A stretch of DNA of 64,000 nt, from assembly GCA_036346255.1 (NCBI GenBank), contig CM070619.1, positions 42,662,342 to 42,726,341 on the forward strand. Direction: 5' to 3'. The DNA is from Ampelocalamus luodianensis. Taxonomy: Eukaryota; Streptophyta; Magnoliopsida; Poales; Poaceae. The notes under the pieces were generated by a model that saw only the letters and a list, made by a program, of their open reading frames with translations, had not been told where the DNA came from and ran no database searches. Shown here in pieces: positions 31,918 to 43,655 of the stretch; position 1 is the stretch's first letter, and each line of letters begins with the position of its first letter. The position numbers and the translations under genes are program-made.

Positions 31918-33377
31918 CACGACCTCTCTAGTGGGGCGGTTCCCGTCGAAACCTTGCTCATTTCCGAGGATGAGCAGCCTAGAGAGCGTGACAAGGCCTT
32001 TACAAAACTTGAATCGCTCGTAGATGCCCGCCAAGGTTTTGCTTTAACGGCATCGCACCACGTAAGATTCGTGCCCCTCTCTGCGCCAAATAATCACACG
32101 CCAACCACAAATGAACCCAGCCGCTTGCTAATTATTTGATCTTGACCACCCCATAAACTGGTCTTGTGGTTGCACGAAAATACCCAAATCATTGGATCAC
32201 AAAGTAAAGTCCTTAAAAGTCGCTCAAGCAAGACCATCAACAAGCAAAAGTGACACTACTGGCACCACCCTAGAGCACCCACTACTCATTCCCGACCTTC
32301 TTGCTCGAGCATAAAACAACTTTGGGTTCAACCCGTGCCAAAATACCACCAAGTCTAGGCACACAAGTTTTAACGAAGGTGGCATCACACCACAAATGAC
32401 ACACTGTGGCCTCACACCACAAGTGCGCAAAAGGGGCCTCACACTACAGGCTCCATAGTTCCATTAGCCAAGATTATTAAAAAGAAAAGAAAAAGGTTCT
32501 CGAGACCGATGGTTAAAAGCTAGGCTAAGCAATCTACGAACCCAGGTTGGTAACCTCAAGGAGTACCAACAGAACCACCCATCCTAAGGTGTTAAAGGAA
32601 ACATGACAACACGTTAAGTATCAATAACAAGGAGGTAAAATATCAAGTAGGTAAAGCTACTGCCCAAAACCACTTTACAAATAGTCATGCATGATAGAGT
32701 AAACAACATATGTTTTGAAATGCTGGGATGAACAATGATCAAAGGTCTGTGACTTGCCTTCGCAGTGGGAAGGCTTCGACAGAGGCTGCTAGACCCACAA
32801 ACTCCTCTTCGAACTCGGAACCAACATGTTCGTAAAGAACCAAATAAACAGGGCAAGCTCGAGCAAAAGAACTTAAAGGAAACCAAAGAACTAAAGCAAA
32901 TCCACTTAAAAACCAGAAGAACAGGAGGTCCGGGCCGGAGAAGGGAGGTCCAACTCAAAGAAGAGCTCCGGGAACAAGCTCAGAGAGGGCTTGGTGAGAG
33001 CAAGGAAGTTAGAAAATGAGGCCAAAGGTGGTGAAGGAAGGCTCTCTCAGCTACGAATAGCAAGAGAGGCGATGATGAGAGCACTGAGGCTTAGGGCAAT
33101 GTATCAAGGGTAGGTGAGAAAAGGTACAAGGATAAGACAAGACAGGTCATCAAAAGGAGGGAACAAGTACCTCAGATGTGACCACATTCAATGTGCCATA
33201 GCAAAATTAAATGTTCAGAGATTTTCTGCTGCAAGGCGTGCAGAAAGGGAAAAGGGGACAGGGCTGGATCAAACAAAGAGGTTGGTCAAAGCAACAGGAA
33301 AAAGTCATGACCAAGGGAGGAGGTCCTGCGAAGGAGGAGGTCCTCGCAGAGGCCAAGGGTGGTCCTGTTCCACCAAA

Positions 33378-33521
33378 GTGGTCTTTACGAAAAGACCAGA
33401 GGTCATGACCACATAGGGTGGTCGTGACACGAGAGGGTGGTCTTTGCAAAACGACCAGAGGTCATGACCACATAGGGTGGTCGTGACATAAGAGGGTGGT
33501 CTTTGCAAAAAGACCACGGGG
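33378..33521. repeat. 59-bp tandem repeat, about 2.4 units
   Basis: The block ggtcatgaccacatagggtg, then gtcgtgaca, then gagggtggtcttt recurs with a 59-bp period (33401 and 33460). Confidence 0.8.
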
Positions 33522-33652
33522 AGGTCCGAAGGATAAAAGGTGAAAGGTGTGCATGTGCTCCTGGACTTAAGGGAGGTCCGCATAAGGGGGTTTCAACGGA
33601 TAAGATTCAAAAGTGAGAAGGATCTAACGAAGGAGATCCAAAGAAAAGGTCC

Positions 33653-33785
33653 AAGGAGGTCCCGACGGCCAAGATCTACAAAGGGGAGGTCCTAACGGTC
33701 ATGATCTACAAGGGGGAGGTCTTCACGGTCAAGATCTACAAAGAGGGAGGTCCTAACGGCCAAGATCTACAAAGGGGGAATCCAA
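33653..33785. repeat. ~33-bp tandem repeat, 4 units
   Basis: Units follow ggaggtcctaacgg-caagatctacaaaggg with small changes. They lie inside the solo LTR. Confidence 0.8.
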
Positions 33786-35664
33786 AGAAAGAGGGGGTCC
33801 AAACCTGTGGAGGTCTAAGCCAAGGAGAGGGGGCATGAACCTAGGAGAGGTCCCAACCCAAAGGAGGTTCTAGACATGGAAGAGGTCCAATACCAAGGGA
33901 GGTGGTCCGACCAGAGGAGGTCCAAAAGAAAGGAACTAGGCTAAAGGGCACAAAGCAAACAAAACACCTGGAGCTAAAAGCTAAAGAACACCAAAGAACT
34001 CCAACAAGGATAAAAACCTAAGAGACCTTAATTGAAGTTAAGTTAATTCAAGTTAAACCTCCGCTTTTTCAAAGGTTCTAGGTTAAGCTTGAGCAAACCA
34101 ATAAATCAAATGGTTCCTTTTAGGTTTTGAAATCCGCAAGAACTCTAAGACAAATGGGAGTTACATTTTCTTTTCTCGATGAGTGGTCCCACTTGTCATT
34201 CAATAATCAAACCATATATCTATTCATCTCACTTACATGCGGGTCTCGCGACGTCAAAGTACCTTTGGTCGGTTCAAGTGCATGGTCTCATCGTGGACTA
34301 GCATATCTCATGACTGGTCCATAGACCAGTGACCCACATGTCAACCCCTAATTCTATTTTTGGGAATTAATTTAATTCTTGAAACGTCTTTTGTCTTATT
34401 GGTCCCACTTGTCACTCTCTCTATCTTATTTCTGGAATTATTTCCATTCTAGAAATTCATAAATACCAGTCGGTCCCACATGTGATACACTTAGCCATTT
34501 TCTAATATTTTTAGAATAGAATATTCTGAGAATATTCTGCAGACCCTAATTGTCAATTTCTCTCTCTTTTTTCTTTTTCATCATTTCATGTGAATTCCAA
34601 TCTTCCGAGAGCCATATCTTCTTCATCCGAATTCCGATTGAACCCATTCAAGTGCCTAAATTCATCTCAATTCATTATCTATCTTCCAGTACCATTCAAT
34701 TTCAATTTGGAGTTTATTTGATTTGTATTTTTGAATTTTGTTTGTTTGCACGTTCTTTCTCGTTAGATGTTCAAGTCCCGGAATCATCCGAAGGAGCTGA
34801 AGTTCAAGGAAGTAGAAGATCAAAGATAAATAAGATCATCATTGCTATAGCAAGGCAATTTGTACCTTTGATCATGTTGAATCCTAGTTTTCAAAATACT
34901 TTGTTTCAAACTACTGCATTTACTTTAAGTATTTATTTAAATACTTTTGGGATCAGCTATGCCAAGTTGATTATATCCACCTTGTCTATTGTATTACCTT
35001 GATCTTTGTCACTCTAGATTGGTTAGTTACTAGTTGGTATTATCATAGCACCAACATGGGTTGGTTAGATACGAGTAGCTGCTTAGCCATGCAACGAGTC
35101 ATCATCATCACTTGAGTTGCAATTATAAATTTGACTAAGTGATTATGGAACTTTGTGATAAAACTGTGAGCGCTATGTGTTATTACTTTGTGATAGCATG
35201 TGTTGCACTTGACCAACAGGGTGGGAAAGGATTTAGACTGAGGCAAGTGGTGGATACTGTGTGATATGGTAGAACTGTGTGAATGGGAACAATAATCTCT
35301 GTGGCATAGTTAGAAATTGAAAGTCTTAACTTGGTCAATAAAGGACTTAACTTTGTACGCCATTGAACCGAGCCTTATCGTATAACCACATGCCTGATGG
35401 ATGGGCCCAACTTAGTAAGTTACGGAGTCTTGACATTGATTACTCAGGTTGTAGGTTAGGAACTCAGTGATGGGTGGAGGTGTGTACTACCAGGTAGTCG
35501 CATCGCGGGATGGTTCGCCGCATCCCTGTCCAACGGTGTGTGTTATGCCAAGCACTATGTTTGGGTTGGTATAGCGGTAAAGCACACTGGGAGCGTCAAT
35601 GTTGAGATGAAGTTTCACAAAGGTTTTGTTGTGATAAGCTCTTATCTAGTTGATTGCATCTTGT

Positions 35665-35730
35665 GGGTAAAGTGTACAACCTCTGCAGAGTGTTAATCAA
35701 TCTATTCGAATAGCCGCGTCTGCGGTCATG
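35665..35730 (+). other. Conserved LTR core block with hairpin (5' LTR copy)
   Basis: The block gggtaaagtgtacaacctc, then attcgaatag, then hairpin CCGC-GTCT-GCGG (35714-35725). Confidence 0.6.
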
Positions 35731-36403
35731 GACATGCTCGGAGATTTCACACGAGGGGTAGATTTTCATTAAACTATCGGGAAGGGACAGCTGTGTGATT
35801 TAAGTCATATGGCCGTGTGAAAGAATTTGATTAGGCTATGTGTCTTTGTGGAAACAAATGTTAAATTAATATTGTTTATTTATTTTGAATTATGATTTCA
35901 ATCTATTATTCATATTCAAGTACAAATGTTGTATTTCTGCAAAAAAAAAAACGATAGAAGCTATTCCTTTGAAATAAGCTATTATCTATAAATTGCATTA
36001 TGTGGTATGACTTGCGAGTACGGTTGTGTACTCATACTTGTTGTAAAACATGTAACAGAAGTGAAGGAATCGTTAGTCAACAAGGTCTACTTCAAGGATC
36101 GTGGAGAACTAGGTCGCGTACCCCAGCCGATTGCCTATGGGCATATGGATTGGGCTTCACTGAAGTTATTCCGTTACGTTCCGCTGCAGCTTCATTGAGC
36201 TATTCGCCTTTTGTGGCATTAATTGTTAGTTTTGACCTTAAGGTCTTTACTATGATATTTATTATTATTTGTCTATTTATTAATCATCTTTGTATATGGA
36301 AATGATATTTCATCGATGTTGCCACTGTGTGCACTACCGTGATCCTGGACTAGTGCAGTATGCACAGAGGGTCCAGAATTGCATTTTTGGGTCCTGACAG
36401 AGG

Positions 36404-36415
36404 TGGTATCAGAGC
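36404..36415 (+). other. Primer-binding site of the gypsy element
   Basis: The sequence tggtatcagagc lies 4 bases after the 5' LTR end and is complementary to the initiator tRNA-Met 3' end. Confidence 0.92.
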
Positions 36416-36429
36416 CATATCGACTGTAG

Positions 36430-38600
36430 GTCGTGACCTTAGTTAGAATGGTCATTTTAAGGAAAACTTCAAAACTTATTTTACAAATGAAAAATCTTAA
36501 TGATGTGCTATTCTCACTTTGTTTATTCTATACTCCTCCATTCTATCCATTTCTCATCTATATTCTTCGACCGCCATTTGGAGTATTAAATTGACTCTCT
36601 CCTCATAACTTCTATAGTCATCATTATCCGTTTCAAATGTCTTGGTGGATGCCTAAGTGCTATTTTGAGCAACTGCTTGTAGACCATGCAACCAACATAC
36701 AACGATCGACATCTCTCCAAGTGTTCAAGACATGTTCGTATCAAGAATTGAAGACCGAGGAAGTTGTGTGTCGCCCCGCTTTCTAAGCTTTGCCTCCAAG
36801 GATCGCAAGTAGTCAACGCTTGACGAAGACCGTGATCATATCGAGTTTTCTTGCACTCACCATATAGGATAAATCAGCATAGGTTCCTCCGTGTGTTGAG
36901 CCAAGCCGCCAGCTTAAGTTAGAGTTTAATCGACTAGATGATTAGATCTTTGTTTTCCTTCTTCTGTAGTTTGGTGTGAGTTTTATGCTTCTTAATAGCT
37001 TTCCACTATTTGTGTGCTCCTTGGGTTAAACTCGCTCCCTTAGTAGATTGCCTTCCCTTACCTTATGCTTTTCCTCGCATCTATGAGCCCTAGTCACCAA
37101 CAGATGGAGAACACCAAAGGAAGCTAGCCTTGTCAAGAATCTCGAGACGCTTTGTGCCACTCATATCTTGTAATCCCAAAGGGACGCTTGTCGATCAGCA
37201 GAGCGGATCCATCATGGAACAATTCTGGTAGCCTAGACTCAACTCATGAACATGATGATGTAGAACACAAATAGTATGATAACACGCAGAATCGCACCAC
37301 CGCTACCTTAATCAATTTGATGAATCGAATAATCGTTAACCATCGCACCGCCGCCAGTGAGTACCAGAGCGCATAATAGCCAACAACTATCTCCAGGCTA
37401 GTAGTGACACATCGTAACCCGGCCGGTTTCCTACCATCCGTAATCAGCCATGCCAACGATTTATGCAACCGCTTGACAATAGTAATGTTTGCAATGGTGC
37501 ACAACTCGTTGCCTTCCCAATGATGCACCTCGCTTTGAGCTTGCAAATTCCTTAAGGACCAAGCCGACTGTTTTTGAAGGATCAACCGCACTCAAGGATG
37601 CATAATCTTGGATTCGCACCATAGAAGAAAAGTTAACTATTATGCAAAGGCAACGATAATGAGAAAGTTCTCATGCCGCTCATCAATTAGAAAGAGTTGC
37701 ATTAGATTAATGTAAAACTTTCGTGTCGCCCATCAGACAAGCGCATCATCACATGGTCGAGCTCCCAACCGCCGCTAACAAAGACGCCACATCAAGCAAG
37801 AGTGATCAAGAGAAACTTGCTATTCCATTATCCTACACCAAATCTAGCCGTTGTCATTTGAAGTATCGCCAACCGATAAGTCGAAGATTGTGCATGTATC
37901 CATTGGGAAGAAATAGGCTATAGCGCCAATGAACACAATATCGCTTGTTCAAGTTAAGGAAACCATTCTATTGGAGAATGTCCCCTGATCAAGATCACAT
38001 ATTTCTTGTGTGAAGGCAATGACCATTGTCCGAGTCAGTGCCCCAGGTATTCAGTGTTGACTTATGCAACACAACGTCAGCGAGAAAACTTCTGAGCCGC
38101 TGTCAAAGCATTAGCAAAAGATGGCAACCCATGGTCAGTACAAGATTTATCAGCTAGAGAATCATAAAAGCAGAATGTTGACCTTGGCAACCCACCTCAA
38201 ACGGGAAGCAAGCCAGTATCGTCAGTAGTGTGTTTCGAGTGTGGTAAGAGAGACCACTATGCCAGGAGATGCCCTGCCAATCGTCAAGCTTCAAGAAGGA
38301 TAATTGTTCTGCCTTGGCCTCTTCAGAAAAGTCGCAAGGTTCGACACGTTTATGCTACAACTGTCATGGAAAAGGTCACTATGTCAGTGAGTGCCCTCAG
38401 AAGAACCAGTCACTCACTCCAGACGCAAGAATGCCAGAAGTTGTTTCAGTCAAGATTTTAACACCCGGAACAGGTGGTAAAGTAGCAGGATCCATGTGTC
38501 TAACGAAGCAGTCAGAGAAGAAATGTTTGAATGCTGATGTTACCAAAAAGTCTAGATTGGTGATACCAGATCATGCAGTGTCATGCCTCTGTTAGTAGCA
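36430..38600 (+). pseudogene. Gypsy gag, decayed, with two zinc knuckles
   Basis: Most of the capsid region has lost its frame. Near the end two CCHC zinc knuckles survive: CFECGKRDHYARRC (38231-38272) and, in another frame, CYNCHGKGHYVSEC (38353-38394). Two adjacent C-x2-C-x4-H-x4-C knuckles are typical of the nucleocapsid part of plant gypsy gag, which packages element RNA. Multiple stops and the frameshift between the knuckles make it non-functional. Confidence 0.75.
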
Positions 38601-40970
38601 GTAAAGTCAGGGAATCATTGTTACCTCTCCTCTGTTTGGGAGCAAAAAGGTGGACATCTTTGTATGCAAGTTACAAAGAAAAAGGAAATATTGGATATTA
38701 AATCATTGGATGCCTTTCTCAGCAAGTCTTTGCAAGTCGAGTAACCAGGCGTTGAGTCATGTTGATTGAAGGCCATAGAGCCATAATCATGGAATGTGAT
38801 GTTGAATTCCAACCCATCATTTCACATAGCAATGAGGCAATAATAAATGGTTGAAGAATATAACCATGGGATAATGTCTATATCCGCAAAGGAGTATGCA
38901 ATTGTCATTACAAGTGATCTATGCAACATGCAACTGTATTCGAAGTCAAGTTTGTCTCTGACTTGGTACCCAGGATTAGCCAATTTTAAAAGGAATTACG
39001 TCAAAGATGAATTATGACAAAAGTTGTTAAACGAGTTTGCAGAAATGATAGAGCAGATCAAATGATTTTCTCAGATAAAGGCAGTGTCAAATCAAACACA
39101 TCAGCTTAGCAAGTGTCAGTGTTGATTGTAAAATGGTAGCACAAGGATGTGCGAGAATTTTAGTCTATTCAAGCGCTAATCTTCAGAACATTAGAATCAT
39201 CCTGTTTGAGTTTTTGAGAAAGAATTGTAGTCTCTTCAAGATCATCCGTGAACAATATAGTGTCAGTTGAATACCAGTGAAATAGTCATTTCGAGACGGT
39301 GTTAGTTGAAGATCGTGAGACAATGTTTCAAGTTAGCCAAGACCATTCACCGTTGTAAGAAGAGAAGTTCGTCTAGACCGTTAGAAGTGAACCGAGTTTG
39401 TAAGAATTTCAGAAGAGATTAATCACAACTTCAGTGTTCATATTGCCAGATACTAGAAAGAACCTTGATAGCTTTTATCACGTAACATCCATGAATTTGT
39501 GTGTTAAGAAGTTTTCACAAGATCGCCTAATAACTAAAGTTTGTGCGTTGAATTATGTTAGTCATAATTCGAAGTTGCTACTGTGGAGCAACAAAGATGG
39601 TTATTGGATTGAGAACCATGAGGTTGAAATCCATTTCCTCATAACAGATCAGTGTGGTGTCAGATGTTTCGAATCAGAAGAGCTACCGCAAGGATCTGTT
39701 GATCAGTCAGCCAAGGTTACTTGTGAAATTCGGAAGTTGGATCTTGAGTCAGTTGTAAGGATATCTGTTGAACCCTAGAGTTCGAACCGATGCTAGAAAT
39801 CAGTGCTGACCAAACACTGCGGTGACAGTTTTATCAAGGAAATTCGTCCTCACATAAAGCAAAGGAAAGCGTGAGAACCCACTGAAGGCGAGCAGAATGA
39901 TCCATGAATCAATTAGCATAGTTGTGTATCTGATGAGAAGAAACTCAAGTAGTTGATGCTCAAACCAACATTTGAGTGCAAGCATTCCATTTTCCCTGAA
40001 AGTACCAAGGTGTACAAAGATCTCAAAGTTGAATTGTGATGATCCAAAATAAAGCAAAATATCGCAGAATGGGTTACCATGTGTTTGGTATGTCAGAAAG
40101 TCAGCCAAAATGTTGGAGGCCAGTCAGAGTACTTCTATCCCTGAGAACTCAGATATGGGATCCCCTAGGACCTAATCGAGATATAATTTCTTGAAGGGTG
40201 ATTGTTGATCATTTGACAGAAATTTATCGTTTCATTCCTGTCAATATCACCTAGTTTGGAGACTGTCTAGCAGAGTGGTATACGACAGAGGTTGTATACG
40301 ACAGAGATGGTATTCGTCAGCATGGGTGCAGTGTCAGATCTACAGAGATGGTCAATTTGCACGACGTGTCAGAGAAGTTAGTGTCAGACCAAGGATCCCA
40401 GCTTATTTTGTATTAGCGACACAGTCTGTATGAAGCTTGGATGGTCATTTCAGTTGAGTACTATGTATCGCCCCGAACTAGTAGACAGATCGAAAAAGAT
40501 TAATGAGTTGTGCCTTAACTCATAGTACCAAGTCGAGCAAGTAAGTGTTGTGTGCAGAGTTTCCCTACAACCCAGATGTCAGCTAGTCACAGTTTTCACC
40601 CTCTGAAGTTCACAGTGGTTGATCGTGTAAGTCATTGCTCAGCTAGGAGCAGATCAAATTACAAAGTATGTGGATGTTGCATTAATCATGAAGCAGAAGA
40701 CCAAGGTCCTTAATCCTAAATGGAATTTAAGTAGCAGTGTTCAAGAAGAAAAGCTATGCAGTTTATACAGATTATCACCTTCACAGCCATGTCTATCTTC
40801 AGAATACCTGTTGAAATTTTGTGCTAAGAATTGTATGACAGAGGTGATAGAAATGTGTCAGTTAGTTCAGATTTCGAAGCGCGGAAGAAGAGATAGTTTT
40901 TCAACCCGAGTTGTCGACAAGAACAAGATTTCCCACTCCGTATGCCTTCAAGCACCGATCAAGTAGCCCG
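38601..40970 (+). pseudogene. Gypsy pol, decayed (RNase H and integrase recognisable)
   Basis: Short matches in gypsy order remain. At about 39434 FILPDTRKNLD is followed by a degenerate RNase H start. About 40012-40135 resembles the integrase zinc-binding region (YKDLKVEL, IAEWVTMCLVCQKV). About 40140-40510 retains integrase core pieces (VIVDHLTEIYRFIPV, then LHDVSEKLVSDQGSQL, then STMYRPELVDR). Stops and frameshifts are frequent. I could not place protease or the reverse transcriptase YVDD motif, so that part is either deleted or unrecognisable. The order RNase H then integrase fits Ty3/gypsy rather than copia. Confidence 0.68.
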
Positions 40971-41189
40971 TTAGAAGCAATCGAGTTTCAGGATGCCTTC
41001 CATCCAAGAGCCACCACAAGTTTTTAGTGAAGCAAGAAGTTTAGCAAGAAGCAAGGCGTTTGTTCTGTAAGTGTTCAGAAGAGCGATTCTGCCAAAGTCA
41101 AAGCATTTTGAAAGCAAGAAGTGAACCTGACGGCTGAGTTCCTTATCCTATTCTATAGCCATCCTAAATCTCGGGGACGAGATTCCTTT

Positions 41190-41203
41190 AGGGGGGGGAG
41201 GTT
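41190..41203 (+). other. Polypurine tract of the gypsy element
   Basis: A run of eight G within aggggggggagg immediately precedes the 3' LTR start at 41204. Confidence 0.85.
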
Positions 41204-43102
41204 TGTAACACCCAAAATTTGGCTTTTCAAAAATCTTTTGAGTAGTTTAGGTCCCTGGAAAATTTCACCAATTTTATTTGAATTAATAAAGCTTAATTGG
41301 AAATTTTTCTAAATTAAAAATATTTAATTTGACTAATCTAAACATTAATTAATAAAAACCTGTGTTATTTGGCTTGCTTGTGTTTCAAGGAATTTTTGGT
41401 TATTTTCTGAGATTTTTTCGGATTTGTTTGCTATTTATTTGGTCTCCTTGATTTTTGGCCTTTTATTTTAATTCCGAAAATCCATCTTTCTTCTCTCCTG
41501 CCACGTGCTACAATAAATCGGGATTTACTGTTCATCGGCAACCTCCAGCTGAACAAGAAGCACTCCAGAACGTGTACGCAACAAACCCAAACCTTCCAAA
41601 TTCGATATCTCTCTTTACGGTGCATATAAAAGTAAACCGTTTGAGCCCAGACGTCCGTCTTGATCTCCTCTTCTAATCCCCTGATTTGGTTTCCTCCAAA
41701 TCAATCTATTTTCGTTGTCATCTATAGAAAACCGAGCTCCACCCAAAGGTCTTCTCCGGCGAGTTGCTCCTTCATCTAACGTCCTCCGGCCAAACCGTCA
41801 GCGGTGTTGGCTTCGTGACGTCGTGCTCTATGTCATGGTTCCACCCCCTTCGCCTGAAGATCGCCAGAGCACCGTCGGCCATGTCAAGCCATAAAGCCGA
41901 AAAGTGTTCATCTCGTTCCTCGCTTCCTTAGTGAGTTTTTCCAAAATCTGATCGCGTCATCTCGTGCCCCTCGTCGATACCTATTTTTCGCATCTTTTAG
42001 ATTCAAGTTTCATCCACCGTGTGCCGAGAATCGAGTGTTCTTTCTCTTCTTGCCCGTCTCCCTTCTCCGGCCAATTACTCTGCAACCGTTGATTCCCTGC
42101 CTTCAACTCCACCACTATTGAGTTCGTGTCACCGCGTTCTACGCTGTGCTCACCTCCCTTTTTGCAGAATATCGTCCGAAGTGGTACGCACCCATGAGGC
42201 CACAGCCGTCTCCGTTCTTTGCGTCGCTACCATCGCATGGAGTAGAATCCTGATGTCTAGACCACATCATCATCTCTGCCTCGTCGTTGCCTTTTCGTTT
42301 TGCCCCTTCACCACTGCTAGTTCGCCTTCATTCATTGGAACGTCCATGAGCAATAATCAGCCTAACCTCTGTTTACTATTCCTGCTTGATGACCAGAACA
42401 TAGCTTCCTTTTGTGTGATGTTCTCTGGTTCGTTCCTTCTCTATTAATTCTCTTGTTGCCAACAATCCAAGCTAAGCATCTTCTCTGTTAGTTCTTTATT
42501 CGTTGCTTTACCCTCTCAGTACCAAATCTTTGTCATCTCTTTGCTATGTCAATGCCTTCATGTGCATGCAACTAGGCCGACGCCTTGCATCCTCTCTGGA
42601 CCTATGTAAGCAACCTAGGTTCCTTTGTATTCCTTTTGTCTCTTCTAATGAGTGGTCCCCACTTGTCATTCAATAATCAAACCATATATCTATTCATCTC
42701 ACTTACATGCGGGTCCTGCACGTCAGGCGACCTTTGGTCAACACTGTTCATGAGCTTGGTTCACTGTGGACTAGCATATCTCTGCGGACCTGGTCCATAG
42801 ACCAGTGGCCCATATGTCAACTCCTAATTCTATTTTTGGGAATTAATTTAATTCTTGAAAAGTCTTTTGTCTTATTGGTCCCACTTGTCACTTTCTCTAT
42901 CTTATTTCTGGAATTATTTCAATTCTAGAAATTTATAAATACTAGTCGGTCCAACATGTCATACACTCAGCCATTTTCTAATATTTTTGGAACAGAATAT
43001 TCTAAGAATATTCCGTAGACCCCAATTGTCAATTTCTCTCTCTTTTTCATCATTTCATGTGAATTCCAATCTTTCGAGAGCCATACACTACTACAAAAAA
43101 TG

Positions 43103-43440
43103 TTATCACAGACGGTTCAGATCGTCATCACGCATTTGCTCGAACCGCTCGTGTTTTTGCACGCCCTGTGATAATCGGCGTTATCACGCACGGTTAAAAA
43201 CCGCTCGTGATAAGTCACAACACGCACGGTCGTAATTAACAACCGTCGTAATATTCACATATCGCGCAGCGGTTCTAATTACCAACCGTCTCGCTACATG
43301 CCAAAACACGCATTTTCTAGTTATGAACCATTCGCGATATCCATATATCACGAGCACGTTCATATTAGCACCGTCGTGATATATGGATATCGCTGCGGTG
43401 CTAATTATGAACCGCTCGTGATAGCTCTTTCAAATTTAAC
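43103..43440. repeat. Left subterminal repeat array of CACTA
   Basis: Repeated units of the form atcac-(a/g)-gacggtt and their inverted form aaccg-tcgtgat occur at roughly 20-50 bp spacing. In En/Spm such motifs bind the element's own DNA-binding protein; that role is inferred here. Confidence 0.85.
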
Positions 43441-43655
43441 TAATTTATTTTTGATTTTTGGCTAGCCTCAGAATTGCTAGCCATGCCCTCTCAAAACAAG
43501 TAGGCGTAAAATAGATACATTACAGATGAATCAATCGTTGACACTCAAAGTGATTATTTATAACTCAAAATCAATTAGAAACGAATATGTATCAAATATT
43601 ATCGCTAGAGTTACAATTGAATTACAACTATTCAAAGTGAATTACAATTAATGAA
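43441..43655. other. Spacer between left array and minus-strand gene
   Basis: AT-rich sequence containing an inverted repeat ggctagc-ctcagaatt-gctagcc near 43463-43485. Its position at the 3' end of the minus-strand gene suggests a transcript-end structure. Nothing else seen. Confidence 0.35.

Larger units (their letters stand above)
30806..34165 (-). mobile_element. Solo LTR (3.36 kb), minus strand, nested in 5' LTR
   Basis: The target duplication ttttc (30801-30805 and 34166-34170) is perfect. On the minus strand it starts TGTAACTCCC and ends GGTGGTCCTGACA, so it is a gypsy-type LTR related to family A. The conserved core block lies at 31848-31917, also reversed. The 3' LTR at about 42630-42650 shows the uninterrupted site. 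No PBS, purine tract or coding sequence is present. The open frame at 31543-32139 has no recognisable domain. Confidence 0.9.
29311..36399 (+). repeat. 5' LTR of the gypsy element (with nested solo LTR)
   Basis: It starts TGTAACATCCCAAAATTTGG and ends ggtcctgaca. It carries a TATA box (tataaaa, 29806-29812). A ~72-bp segment near 29374-29520 (ttaataaagcttaattgaga, then atttaatttgactaat) is tandemly duplicated here but single in the 3' LTR. Confidence 0.9.

Noticed and set aside
31543..32139. 198-codon open frame as a gene
   Set aside because: It lies wholly inside a solo LTR, is low-complexity and repeat-rich, and has no recognisable domain.
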